Shown in pieces: positions 36,253 through 44,673 of a stretch of 64,000 nt of DNA; position 1 is the stretch's first letter; each line of letters opens with the position of its first letter. Position numbers and translations under genes: made by a program. The stretch is from assembly GCA_020683205.1 (NCBI GenBank), contig CP085689.1:186001-250000 (forward strand). Direction: 5' to 3'. The stretch is from Lentisphaerae bacterium WC36. GTDB lineage: Bacteria; Verrucomicrobiota; Lentisphaeria; Victivallales; SZUA-371. The notes beneath the pieces were generated by a model. The model was not told where the DNA came from. It saw only the letters and a program-made list of their open reading frames with translations, and did no database searches.

Positions 36253-37626
36253 TTAATTTTGAGCTAAAATCATCATAATTTTTTCATCAAAAGCTTTTGC
36301 TTTGCTGTTGGCTAATTTTTGCGTTTTAGCCTCAACAAATAATCGAATCACCGGTTCAGTATTGGATGCCCGTAATAATAACCACGACCCATCAGTGAAA
36401 TCAATTCTCAATCCATCAATATCGGTAATTTTTTCATTACTGTATTCATCTTTGAACATACGAATTATTTTTTGAGCAAAAACTGCTGAACATTGATATT
36501 TTTTGCTAAAATATTTATAATGTGGCAATGATTGATAAATATCGTCAAATGTTTCAGTTGTCAATGCTAACATTTCAAGGATTAATGCCATTGCAGTGAA
36601 GCTATCTCTGCATGGGTGTACTGCTGGGAAAATTACTCCACCACTACCACCTTCGCCTCCGATAATGGCATTAGCCTTTAACATCTGTTCTGTGACATTA
36701 ATTTCACCAACTGGAGAATAACTAATATTGCAACCGTAACTTTTAACAACATCTTCTAATGATTTTGTGGTTTGAATATTTGCCACTACGTTACCAGGTT
36801 TTTCTGCTAGAATATGTTCAGTTGTCATTACTAAAGTGTATTGTTCGCTTATTGCCTCGCCACTGTTTGAAACTAACGCTAAACGATCTCCATCGGGATC
36901 TTGAGCGAAGCCAACATCACATTTGAATTCACGTACAGTATCGCTTAATTTTTGCAGGTTTTCAGCCGTTGGTTCTGGTTTGCGGCGGAAAATTCCGTCA
37001 CGTTCTGCAAAAATTTCAACAACATTGCAGTTTAATGCTTCTAAAAATTGACGGCTGTAAAAACTGCCAACCCCATTACAACAGTCTACTGCTACAGTAA
37101 AATTTCGCGCTCTAATTGCTTCGGTATCAATATTATTAAAAATTCTCTTTTGATGTATTGCAAATGAATTAGTTATTTTTCGCAACCCCATGTAAGCATT
37201 TTCGCTGACCAAGTTGCGGTCTAGTTGATTATAAATATCTAATAATTCTGCTGCTTGATGCTGATTTAAAAATAAACCGTTGCCGCCAATAAATTTTAAT
37301 GCATTCCATTCTGCTGGGTTGTGGCTGGCACTAATCACAATTGCGCCATTAGCATTATATTCATTTACTAAAATTTGTGCAGTTGGAGTTGGAATAACTC
37401 CTGCCAATAACACTTGGCAACCAACTGCGCGTAATCCACTCAATACTGCTTGTTCGACCATGATGCCACTGCTTCGTGAATCACGTCCAACAATTACGGT
37501 ACCTCCAGCAACATATTCACCAAAAGCCATTGCAAAATCATTGATTAGTTGTGGCGTTAAAGTTTCGCCAATAACTCCACGCACTCCACTGATACTTATT
37601 TTCAATCTTCTATTTTTAGTTTGCAT
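36253..37626 (-). CDS. glmM: Phosphoglucosamine mutase / phosphohexomutase
   Basis: An alpha-D-phosphohexomutase. It interconverts glucosamine-6-P and glucosamine-1-P for peptidoglycan and LPS precursors, or acts on a related hexose phosphate. All four motifs are intact: the phosphoserine loop VISASHNPAEWNALKF, the metal loop DPDGDRLALV, the sugar-binding GGEGSGGV and the phosphate-binding RASNTEPVIRLFVEA. AAGGAG precedes the ATG. Its start overlaps the end of the upstream degenerate paralogue by 11 bp, so the pair is co-translated. PMM/PGM activity cannot be excluded. Confidence 0.87.
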   Translation of the reverse strand: MQTKNRRLKISISGVRGVIGETLTPQLINDFAMAFGEYVAGGTVIVGRDSRSSGIMVEQAVLSGLRAVGCQVLLAGVIPTPTAQILVNEYNANGAIVISASHNPAEWNALKFIGGNGLFLNQHQAAELLDIYNQLDRNLVSENAYMGLRKITNSFAIHQKRIFNNIDTEAIRARNFTVAVDCCNGVGSFYSRQFLEALNCNVVEIFAERDGIFRRKPEPTAENLQKLSDTVREFKCDVGFAQDPDGDRLALVSNSGEAISEQYTLVMTTEHILAEKPGNVVANIQTTKSLEDVVKSYGCNISYSPVGEINVTEQMLKANAIIGGEGGSGGVIFPAVHPCRDSFTAMALILEMLALTTETFDDIYQSLPHYKYFSKKYQCSAVFAQKIIRMFKDEYSNEKITDIDGLRIDFTDGSWLLLRASNTEPVIRLFVEAKTQKLANSKAKAFDEKIMMILAQN

Positions 37627-38989
37627 GATAATACTCCTTCAAAATCCCGTAAACAATTAAAGCTTTTTCTTTAGCAATTTCTTTGGATTTCCATTCAACA
37701 ATTACGCGAATTGCTCCTTCACTTAAAGAATTTCGTAGATAAATCCAACCATCTTCCCAATCAAAACGAATGCCATCACCTTCAGTGATTTTTTGCGCAT
37801 TGCTAAAATGGTCACGAAATTTTTTGATAATGGCGTAGCCGTTTGCTAATGAAATATTGAATTTGCGTTTTACAATATGAAATTTTGGTAAATTTTTGCT
37901 AACATGTTGTGAAATTGGCGCATTGTCTAGTGCAATTGCTTCAAGCATCATAATCATTACCATGAAACTATCGTAATTTTTTAGATGAGTAAACTGCACA
38001 CTTCCACAGCCTTCTCCGGCAATAATGGCTTTGTGTGATTCGCTCATGTCAGCGATATCAGCGGGGCAGGCAGCAGTTTTAAATAATTTAATATTATGTT
38101 TATTGCATAAATGGTCAATCATTTTTGACGTACATAAATTTGTAACCACTACATCTTGATTTGTTGTTGCAATTTTCTTTAGTAAATAATTAAGTGCTAA
38201 AGCAAATGAATACTCTTCAGATAAAGTTTCTGCAGTGTCGCTAACAAGCGACACTCTGCTCATATCAGAACTAAATACAAAACCTATGTCTGCGTTTAAA
38301 GGTAAAATTAACGGTTTTATCTGCATTGCTGAACGTGGACGTGGTTCGGGGTTATGCGGTAAAATCCCATTAACTGAATCGTTGATGCTTACTAAATTAA
38401 GATTTAATTTTTCAGCAATTATTTTGGCAACTTTTGCTCCTGCACCGTTACAAAAGTCGGCAACTACTGTGAATTGTTTAACGATAATTTTCTCAACATC
38501 AATGTTTTTAAGAATAAAATTTACATAATTTTCGTTAATATTAGTTGTTAATTCAATATTTGTTCCTAATTTGTCCCAATCAACAAAATCATAACGCTTA
38601 GAGTGGTAAATATCAAGGAGTTCTTGTTGGCGCATTGCATTAAAAACTTGACCGTCTTCAGAAAATGGTTGGATGGCATTCCAATTGTAGGGATGATGAG
38701 TTGCTCCAATTAATAACCCGCCAAATGCTTTTAATTTTTTTATTGCATAACTAAAAACAGGTGCTGAGCAAACTCCTAAATTAATAACATCACATCCAGT
38801 GCTATAGAGAGCGCCAACAACTGAATTAAGAATCATTTCAGATGATATGCGGTTATCGATTGCAACCACTATGGTTTTTTGTTCCATAAGTGAACCAAAG
38901 GCGCATGCGTAGTCAATAATTATTTTTGGGGTCAAACCGTTGCCTATTTCACCGTGCAGTCCTGACTTGCCAATTCTTAGTTGCTTCAT
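37616..38989 (-). CDS. Phosphohexomutase paralogue lacking catalytic motifs (probable pseudoenzyme)
   Basis: Same fold, same length (457) and same domain order as the adjacent mutase, starting LRIGKSGLHGEIGNGLTP. All the catalytic motifs are changed. The phosphoserine loop reads LIGATHHPYNWNAIQPF (Thr-His-His-Pro instead of Ser-His-Asn-Pro). The metal loop DPDGDR has become SSDMSRV. The sugar loop is AGEGCGSVQF, and the phosphate loop is RNSLSEGAIRVIVEW. The frame is open throughout and composition is normal, so this is a maintained gene rather than a decaying copy. A regulatory or structural partner of the active mutase is the likely role (inference). Confidence 0.8.
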   Translation of the reverse strand: MKQLRIGKSGLHGEIGNGLTPKIIIDYACAFGSLMEQKTIVVAIDNRISSEMILNSVVGALYSTGCDVINLGVCSAPVFSYAIKKLKAFGGLLIGATHHPYNWNAIQPFSEDGQVFNAMRQQELLDIYHSKRYDFVDWDKLGTNIELTTNINENYVNFILKNIDVEKIIVKQFTVVADFCNGAGAKVAKIIAEKLNLNLVSINDSVNGILPHNPEPRPRSAMQIKPLILPLNADIGFVFSSDMSRVSLVSDTAETLSEEYSFALALNYLLKKIATTNQDVVVTNLCTSKMIDHLCNKHNIKLFKTAACPADIADMSESHKAIIAGEGCGSVQFTHLKNYDSFMVMIMMLEAIALDNAPISQHVSKNLPKFHIVKRKFNISLANGYAIIKKFRDHFSNAQKITEGDGIRFDWEDGWIYLRNSLSEGAIRVIVEWKSKEIAKEKALIVYGILKEYYHAN

Positions 38990-39094
38990 AATATAAATAA
39001 AATTTTCCTGTATCTTTTATGAATACTATTGCTAGTATTCTGAATTATTAGAAATCTCCTAATAACTTATAACACCTCTTTATATTGAAGTCAA

Positions 39095-39132
39095 TAGCGC
39101 TACTTAAATAACCTTGAATTTAAGTAGCGCTA
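39095..39132. terminator. Perfect 15-bp stem-loop downstream of the pseudopilin-like genes
   Basis: TAGCGCTACTTAAAT (39095-39109) and its exact complement (39118-39132) with an 8-base loop. It is very stable but without a T-run on either side. It is likely a 3'-end or processing hairpin for the gene ending at 39165. Confidence 0.55.
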
Positions 39133-39164
39133 TAACATTATCAAAATATTTTTAAAAAAATAAA

Positions 39165-39896
39165 TTAATTATCAAACATTTCGTTAGTTGATTGTAAAAT
39201 GCGTGTTGGTACTTTCTTTTGCCACATACCACTATTCGTATACCATTTTGGACCTTTAAAACCAGCTACGTGACAGTCTAGATACAAAACGTTTCCATAA
39301 CCGAAATTAGGGTCGTTTCTTGTGAAAGTATGGTTTGGAGTGTAAGTTCCGTCACTTTTGATATTAACGCCATCTGTAGTAATTCCAGAATCAGGCATTC
39401 CCATAATAGAACTACTTCCAGCTACCAGACCAAATGCGTAGGCATATGAACAGCTGTCATTGTTTAATGCTTTATTTTTAGAAGAAATTTTATCTAAGGT
39501 TGATGGACAATGAAAAAGTTTAGGATTTTTAAGTATGCCACAAATTCTAAGTTCTTCAAAGTTTCCTGCTGAAGTGCCAGCTAATTTGCTGTTCTTAAAA
39601 TAATCTTTGGGCGTTGATTTGCCATATTTTTGGGTTAAATATTCAACTGGATCAGCAGTACTGTGTGGAGCTGTTACTTGAGGCATTTTATCATCGTTAT
39701 CTAAGCTGAATATAGCAAATGCTGTTCCAATTTGTTTTAAGTTGCTTGCACAGTTTATTTGCTTATCAACGCTATCATTAGGTTTAGGCTTAGTTGTCAA
39801 ACATCCTGCCATGAAAACTCCACCGATTGCCAAAATAAAAACTACTACTGCTAATTCTGAAAGGTTAAAATAACTTTTTCTTGTTTCTAATTTCAT
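39165..39896 (-). CDS. Pseudopilin-like protein, copy A of a tandem pair
   Basis: A 243-residue protein opening MKLETRKSYFNLSELAVVV, followed by a hydrophobic helix. The order Phe (+1) to Glu (+5) copies type II pseudopilin N-termini, but the residue before Phe is Tyr, not Gly, and the helix ends GVFMAGC, which also resembles a lipobox. Then follows CASNLKQIGTAFAIFSLDNDD, the block common to DUF1559-like pseudopilin proteins, and a Cys-containing FHCPS region. It was probably exported and held at the inner membrane or in the envelope. The start at 39896 is set by AGGAG; an upstream ATG in frame has no site. Its C-terminal ~25 residues are identical to copy B. Confidence 0.75.
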   Translation of the reverse strand: MKLETRKSYFNLSELAVVVFILAIGGVFMAGCLTTKPKPNDSVDKQINCASNLKQIGTAFAIFSLDNDDKMPQVTAPHSTADPVEYLTQKYGKSTPKDYFKNSKLAGTSAGNFEELRICGILKNPKLFHCPSTLDKISSKNKALNNDSCSYAYAFGLVAGSSSIMGMPDSGITTDGVNIKSDGTYTPNHTFTRNDPNFGYGNVLYLDCHVAGFKGPKWYTNSGMWQKKVPTRILQSTNEMFDN

Positions 39897-39957
39897 ATAA
39901 ATTTCTCCTATATAATGTTTGTTTCCATAATTTAGCACTTATTAACTATTAATACAA

Positions 39958-39992
39958 AATAAATTCATAAATTATTATTTATGAATTTATTG
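39958..39992 (-). terminator. Terminator between the two pseudopilin-like genes
   Basis: Fifteen-base stem AATAAATTCATAAAT / ATTTATGAATTTATT with a 4-base loop. AT-rich but long; it lies 36 bp past the stop of copy B. Confidence 0.65.
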
Positions 39993-40027
39993 TATCTTTA
40001 TAACCTAATTTATGAAAAATAATCTGC

Positions 40028-40762
40028 TTAATTATCAAACATTTCGTTAGTTGATTGCAAAATGCGTGTTGGTACTTTCTTTTGCCACATACCACTATTT
40101 GTATACCATTTTTTCCCTTTGCATCCAATTACACTATTATCTAAGCGTAAAATATTGCCATAACTTACTATTGCTCTGTTGTTATTAAAATCGGTATGGT
40201 TAGGTTTGAAAGTGTAATCATTGGTGATATTAACTCCATCGGCGGCAATTCCAGAATCAGGCATTCCCATAATAGAACTACTTCCAGCTACCATGCCAAA
40301 TGCGTAGGCATATGAGCAGCTATCATTATTTAATGCTTTATTATCAGAAGCAGTTTGAGTTAAAGTTGATGGACAATGAAAAAGTTTAGGGTCTTTAAGT
40401 ACGCCACACCTTCTTAGTTCTTCAAAGTTTCCTGCCGAAGTGCCAGCTAATTTACTGTTCTTAAAATACCCCTTAGCCATTGGTTTTCCATATTTTTTGG
40501 TTAAATATTCAATTGGATCAATAGTACTGTGTGGAGCTGTTACTCGAGGCATAATATCGTCATTTTCTAAGCTAAACATAGCAAATGCTGTTCCGATTTG
40601 TTTTAAGTTGCTTGCGCAGCTAATCTGTCTAGCTTTTTCTCTTGCTGCGTCAAATGCTGATGATAAACATCCTGTGAATACAACTCCACTAATAGCTAAA
40701 ATAAATACCACCACTGCTAATTCTGAAAGGTTAAAATAACTTTTTCTTGTTTTGAACTTCAT
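40028..40762 (-). CDS. Pseudopilin-like protein, copy B of a tandem pair
   Basis: A 244-residue paralogue of copy A with the same N-terminus (RKSYFNLSELAVVVFILAI) and the same C-terminus (WQKKVPTRILQSTNEMFDN). After the helix it keeps AFDAAREKARQISCASNLKQ, closer to the ancestral pseudopilin pattern than copy A, which has lost it. The ribosome site AGGAGAAATTT is shared by both genes. The region after the helix end (VVFTGC) again resembles a lipobox. High local identity at the DNA level suggests a recent tandem duplication or gene conversion. Confidence 0.75.
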   Translation of the reverse strand: MKFKTRKSYFNLSELAVVVFILAISGVVFTGCLSSAFDAAREKARQISCASNLKQIGTAFAMFSLENDDIMPRVTAPHSTIDPIEYLTKKYGKPMAKGYFKNSKLAGTSAGNFEELRRCGVLKDPKLFHCPSTLTQTASDNKALNNDSCSYAYAFGMVAGSSSIMGMPDSGIAADGVNITNDYTFKPNHTDFNNNRAIVSYGNILRLDNSVIGCKGKKWYTNSGMWQKKVPTRILQSTNEMFDN

Positions 40763-40820
40763 AAAAATTTCTCCTATGTAATACTTGTTGCCATAATTTA
40801 GTATTGGTTTTTTTCAATAC

Positions 40821-40859
40821 AAAAAAGTTCATAAATATTGGTAACTTATGAACTTTTTT
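40821..40859 (-). terminator. Terminator of the flagellar operon
   Basis: Fourteen-base perfect stem AAAAAAGTTCATAA / TTATGAACTTTTTT with an 11-nt loop, flanked by T on the minus strand. It is 28 bp past the fliN stop and marks the end of the flagellar transcript. Confidence 0.85.
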
Positions 40860-40887
40860 GTTAAACTTTAGTGATGATTTACTAATT

Positions 40888-41238
40888 TTAAGAAGAGAGA
40901 TTTTTTACTCTGTCTTCGCTACAAATGATTTCTGTAATTCTAATACCAAAATTGTCATTTACAACTACTACATCACCTTTGCCAACAACTACACCATTAA
41001 CCATTAAGTCAACTGATTCACCTGCCAGGCGGTTTAATTCAATAACTGATCCAGTGTTAAGGTTAATTAAATCGCTCACTTTTACTTGAGCTTGACCAAG
41101 CTGGGCACTTACTGTCACTGGGATATCGAAAAGCATTTGTAAATTTTTTTGCATATTGCCTTTATCTGTGGTTGGTTGGTTAGTATTTTGATTCATTTCA
41201 GAAAATTCTGCTTGTGAAATTGTATTATCTGTAGGCAT
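40888..41238 (-). CDS. fliN: Flagellar motor switch protein FliN
   Basis: C-ring protein that forms the bottom of the rotor switch. The C-terminal SpoA domain (~35-110) begins LFDIPVTVSAQLGQAQVKVSDLI and continues GSVIELNRLAGESVDLMVNG. The 116-residue length is that of short FliN; there is no CheC-like phosphatase domain, so it is FliN rather than FliY. Strong GAGGAA ribosome site. It is the last gene before the operon terminator. Confidence 0.95.
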   Translation of the reverse strand: MPTDNTISQAEFSEMNQNTNQPTTDKGNMQKNLQMLFDIPVTVSAQLGQAQVKVSDLINLNTGSVIELNRLAGESVDLMVNGVVVGKGDVVVVNDNFGIRITEIICSEDRVKNLSS

Positions 41239-41270
41239 AATATAGTTCCTCGTTATTAAATATAATTAAT

Positions 41271-42467
41271 TTATTTTGTATTATTTGTTTCGATACGCTC
41301 TAAAAGTTTTACTACGATATTTTCTTGAATTTTCCCTGGTTGAGCAGAAAATAATTCATTTCCCGAAACGGTTACTTTCAATGGCGAATTGATGCTATGA
41401 TTTAAGGTAATTATGTCACCTATTTCTAAATCTAATAAATCGGCTGCATTGACCATCGTTTCACCTAGAGTTACTTCTAAAGGTAACGGGACATCAAAAA
41501 GGGATTTAATAATATCTTCTTTGCTGTACTCCGCTGATTTCTTACCATAATAACTATCAACGTGACTTTCTTCATTTTCTAGAAATTCACTAATTTGTTG
41601 CACCATTGGCAGTGGGTAACAGATTTTAATTACTCCACAAGCAAAGCCAATTTTTACCTCATAAGAGATTACTACGACATAACCATCGCTTGGTGCTAAC
41701 TGAATTGTATTTTTATCAGTACAGTATCGTTCATTATTCACTTTCACAGTTGTTAATGAATTAAAACTTTTATCAAGTTGTTTGATGATTTTTTCTAAAA
41801 ATGGAGTTAAAATCGAAATTTCAATGTCGGTTGGGATATTGGTGTTTTTTTCAACGTCACCTTGTCCTCCAAGAAGCAGATCTAATACACCGTTAATTAG
41901 TGGTAAATTGAAGTTGACTACTGCTAAACCTGGAAATGGATCAGAAGAAAATACCATGTTAAATGCATTTTCGTCAATTGATTCAATAAAATCACAGTAT
42001 TGTTTTTGTTCACCTGCAATTAGATTCACTTCAACGCCTGCTTTCATGTAGACTGCTAAGTCACCACATAAATCTCGCGATAAAACATCATGCAAAACTT
42101 GAAACTTATTTAATTGTTCTTTAGTAATGACATTTGGATGTTTGAAATTATATTCTTTAACATTTTGATTAAAATTTTGAAAACTACTATCGAAATAATT
42201 ATCAAAATTTTTATTGCTCTCAATATCGTTGCTGATATTTGCAGCTGGCGCAGAACGAGAATCTTCGATGGAATCAATGATATTATCTAATTTTTCACCA
42301 TTTTCAATTGATTTTTCTGTAGAATCATCAACTGCTGGCTCTTTGTTTTCTTCATCATTTTGCTGGTCAAGCTTTTCATTTGCTTCGTTAGCTGATTTAT
42401 CAATATCATTATCATCCATTGCTCCTAGCAAAGAATTGATTTCGTCTTGATCTAAAATATTGCTCAT
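41271..42467 (-). CDS. fliM: Flagellar motor switch protein FliM
   Basis: C-ring switch protein. It begins with the CheY-P-binding peptide ILDQDEINSLLGAM (residues 4-17), followed by an acidic Ser/Asn/Asp-rich linker of about 90 residues. The linker is longer than in most FliM. The CheC-like middle domain (~110-300) and C-terminal SpoA domain (~320-395, DVPLPLEVTLGETMVNAADLL) follow. The intact CheY peptide implies chemotactic control of the motor. It is 123 bp downstream of fliL, with a hairpin in the gap. Confidence 0.95.
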   Translation of the reverse strand: MSNILDQDEINSLLGAMDDNDIDKSANEANEKLDQQNDEENKEPAVDDSTEKSIENGEKLDNIIDSIEDSRSAPAANISNDIESNKNFDNYFDSSFQNFNQNVKEYNFKHPNVITKEQLNKFQVLHDVLSRDLCGDLAVYMKAGVEVNLIAGEQKQYCDFIESIDENAFNMVFSSDPFPGLAVVNFNLPLINGVLDLLLGGQGDVEKNTNIPTDIEISILTPFLEKIIKQLDKSFNSLTTVKVNNERYCTDKNTIQLAPSDGYVVVISYEVKIGFACGVIKICYPLPMVQQISEFLENEESHVDSYYGKKSAEYSKEDIIKSLFDVPLPLEVTLGETMVNAADLLDLEIGDIITLNHSINSPLKVTVSGNELFSAQPGKIQENIVVKLLERIETNNTK

Positions 42468-42494
42468 GATTGTACTGAAATCCTAATTTTTGTA

Positions 42495-42520
42495 GCAATG
42501 CTAATTTTAAGAAGCATTGC
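42495..42520. other. Hairpin in the fliL-fliM spacer
   Basis: Perfect eight-base arms GCAATGCT (42495-42502) and AGCATTGC (42513-42520), just upstream of the fliM ribosome site. No T-run, so RNA processing or translational control is more likely than termination. Confidence 0.45.
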
Positions 42521-42590
42521 CAATATTTTTATAGTGTATCAAGCTAATTAAAAAATATGTTACTAAATTTTAAGAATGCAAACTTTTTTG

Positions 42591-43124
42591 TTACTGAATA
42601 ATAAATTTTGTAAATAAAACTTTATCAACGATACCTGGCGCCTTTTTCTCTGTTAAAAGAGTATTGATGCGTTTTTTAATTTGATCCGCCAAAGGTGGTT
42701 TCTTTTCTAGTTGGCTTAGAGTTTTAGTTGATAAAATCTCTAATAGTTCTGCTTGAAAAATACTTTTCATACCAACTTTATTATCTGTACTTAGCGGTTC
42801 AAAATATAACTTTGTATCATTGGCTTGACTGATGTGTAAAACAATATATACTTGACAATATCTTTCACCATGAGTCCCTGCGATATTAAAACGAGTTTCT
42901 CCAAGATCAATTTTACCAATATCTTTTTCAAACTTACTACTATCTTCAACACCTTGCTCTGTTTTGGGGTTCATATATTGAAATGCTAGTAGAGCTAATA
43001 GAGGAGTTGCAATTAATAAACTTACTGCCAGAATAATAACAGTGATTACAAATTTAAAGTAATCATTATTTCCGCCTTTAGTTATTTCTTGAGCTTCATT
43101 TAATTCATTATTGTTATCTGCCAT
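42591..43124 (-). CDS. fliL: Flagellar basal body-associated protein FliL
   Basis: Single-pass inner-membrane protein that stabilises stators around the rotor. One transmembrane helix lies at ~27-50 (VIILAVSLLIATPLLALLAF). The periplasmic FliL domain ends with LLEILSTKTLSQLEKKPPLADQ and INTLLTEKKAPGIVDKVLFTKF, typical of the family. The start at 43124 is chosen for AAAGGA; the longer frame start lies inside the preceding gene with no site. It overlaps the second motB-like gene by 11 bp, so translation is coupled. Confidence 0.88.
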   Translation of the reverse strand: MADNNNELNEAQEITKGGNNDYFKFVITVIILAVSLLIATPLLALLAFQYMNPKTEQGVEDSSKFEKDIGKIDLGETRFNIAGTHGERYCQVYIVLHISQANDTKLYFEPLSTDNKVGMKSIFQAELLEILSTKTLSQLEKKPPLADQIKKRINTLLTEKKAPGIVDKVLFTKFIIQ

Positions 43125-43827
43125 TGTTTGAATCCTTTGTTGTTTTTTCAATGTTATAAACCGAAAAATACACGATGGTGTTTTCCGCTGTTTTTTCTTT
43201 GCTGCTATTATATTCGCCAAGAGCTGTCATATTAACATAACTTACACCAGATTGTTTTGCTAAAAAACGCATGATATTTGCTGCTCGGTATGTTGCCAAT
43301 TGACGATTTTTTTCACGGTTATTGATACTGTTTTTACCCTTTATAGGGTAATCACTGGAGATGCATTTTATGACTAATTTTTGTTTAAAAACACTCAAGC
43401 CAGTTCCCAATTTCGCTAACTTTTCTTTTATTTCTTTGGTTAAAGAACTATCAACGTCTTTGAAATTACAGTGAAATTGGTATCTTAAATAACAGCCGTT
43501 GTCCAAATCTTTACTTTTTGCCGACGAGTTTCCTGTTCCTCCTTCGCGTAAAGTAGTGTTAATGTCAACACCTGTTAAATCACCTTTAGCTGATTTTTTA
43601 TTATTCGCATTTTTTGTGCCAAAGTATGGAGTTATGAAGTCAAAAATTCCAAAACCTCCAACACTTGAAAAAGCGTTTCTGATACTACCAACACCTTGCT
43701 CTACGCCTTTTTCTTTTTTGGGACTCATTGCGACCATTAGAATAAAGCATGCTAAAAGTATCATCATTAAAGCGGTAAATTGCGCCATATATGGAGGTCC
43801 ACCAATTAATACTCGTTTTTTACCCAT
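43114..43827 (-). CDS. MotB-like protein without the stator aspartate
   Basis: A 237-residue protein with an N-terminal transmembrane helix (~12-34: YMAQFTALMMILLACFILM) and a C-terminal OmpA/MotB-like domain (~125-230: EKNRQLATYRAANIMRFLAK), the layout of MotB. The helix has no acidic residue, so it cannot carry the ion as MotB's conserved Asp does. It follows motB by 2 bp and precedes fliL by overlap, in the same operon. A peptidoglycan-anchoring accessory of the stator or basal body is the likely role (inference). Confidence 0.8.
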   Translation of the reverse strand: MGKKRVLIGGPPYMAQFTALMMILLACFILMVAMSPKKEKGVEQGVGSIRNAFSSVGGFGIFDFITPYFGTKNANNKKSAKGDLTGVDINTTLREGGTGNSSAKSKDLDNGCYLRYQFHCNFKDVDSSLTKEIKEKLAKLGTGLSVFKQKLVIKCISSDYPIKGKNSINNREKNRQLATYRAANIMRFLAKQSGVSYVNMTALGEYNSSKEKTAENTIVYFSVYNIEKTTKDSNNGR

Positions 43828-43829
43828 GG

Positions 43830-44603
43830 TTAAAATTCCCCACTTTTAAGTAGTTCTTCAAAATCAACTTTTTTGACATTAATTTTTTCATTGATAACTA
43901 GCTTAAATTTAGCATTACTGGAAACCGCTTCAATTCCTGAAACTAATTGATTGCGCTCAATAGTATATTTTGAGTTTAATAGATTAATAAAATGTTGGTT
44001 TCTATTTTGTGCTAACTTCCAACTCTTTTGGTCAATAATTTCATTTTCATCAAGTTGAGTTATAACGCTAACTTTATTGTCAATTCCATAAATGATATTA
44101 ACAAAATCTTCGATTAATTTTCCCATACCATCACAAAATTCACTACTGTTTGGTTTAAAAATTAAATTTTTATCAAATTCAATAAAAATTCCTTCTCGTA
44201 GTTGACGCACAGTAATTTTTTTAGAAAAACCAAGTTTTTGAATTTTTGCTTTGTATTGATTAAAACGATTGAGAATATTTTGTTCACGAAGATTAACAAT
44301 TGAAATTTCTTTAACTAAGACCTTGTTCTTTTTTTCATTTCCATCATTGAAATCTTTATTTGGTCTTTTAGTTTTTGTTCCTCTTCTGAGAGGTTTTGTT
44401 TTTAAATTGTATCTTTTTTCCCCAGAACTGTGAAATGCTCCTTGCATACCTCCAAGAGCTTCAGTTAATTGTTCACTATCAGTAGAGGAAAAAGACAATA
44501 AAAGTACGAAGAATGTTAACAATAAAGACATACAGTCGCCGAGTGTTAATGTCCATTCAGGAGACCCTTGTTCGTAAATGATATTTTTGTCTTTTTTAGG
44601 CAT
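43830..44603 (-). CDS. motB: Flagellar stator protein MotB
   Basis: Ion-conducting stator subunit, anchored to peptidoglycan. The N-terminal helix SPEWTLTLGDCMSLLLTFF contains the conserved ion-binding Asp at residue 23. The periplasmic part (~130-255) is an OmpA-like domain with IFIEFDKNLIFKPNSSEF and a following Asn/Arg-rich helix. Length 257. AAGGG precedes the ATG. It pairs with the motA gene 70 bp upstream. Confidence 0.93.
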   Translation of the reverse strand: MPKKDKNIIYEQGSPEWTLTLGDCMSLLLTFFVLLLSFSSTDSEQLTEALGGMQGAFHSSGEKRYNLKTKPLRRGTKTKRPNKDFNDGNEKKNKVLVKEISIVNLREQNILNRFNQYKAKIQKLGFSKKITVRQLREGIFIEFDKNLIFKPNSSEFCDGMGKLIEDFVNIIYGIDNKVSVITQLDENEIIDQKSWKLAQNRNQHFINLLNSKYTIERNQLVSGIEAVSSNAKFKLVINEKINVKKVDFEELLKSGEF

Positions 44604-44673
44604 GAATATAACCCTTGTTGAAATTAAATAAGGGAATTATGTTGATAATAATTCCCTTGATAAATTATTAAAC

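Noticed and set aside
39165-40762. Mobile element explaining the repeated DNA in this block
   Set aside because: The repeats are explained by tandem duplication of a coding gene; there is no transposase or terminal inverted repeat.
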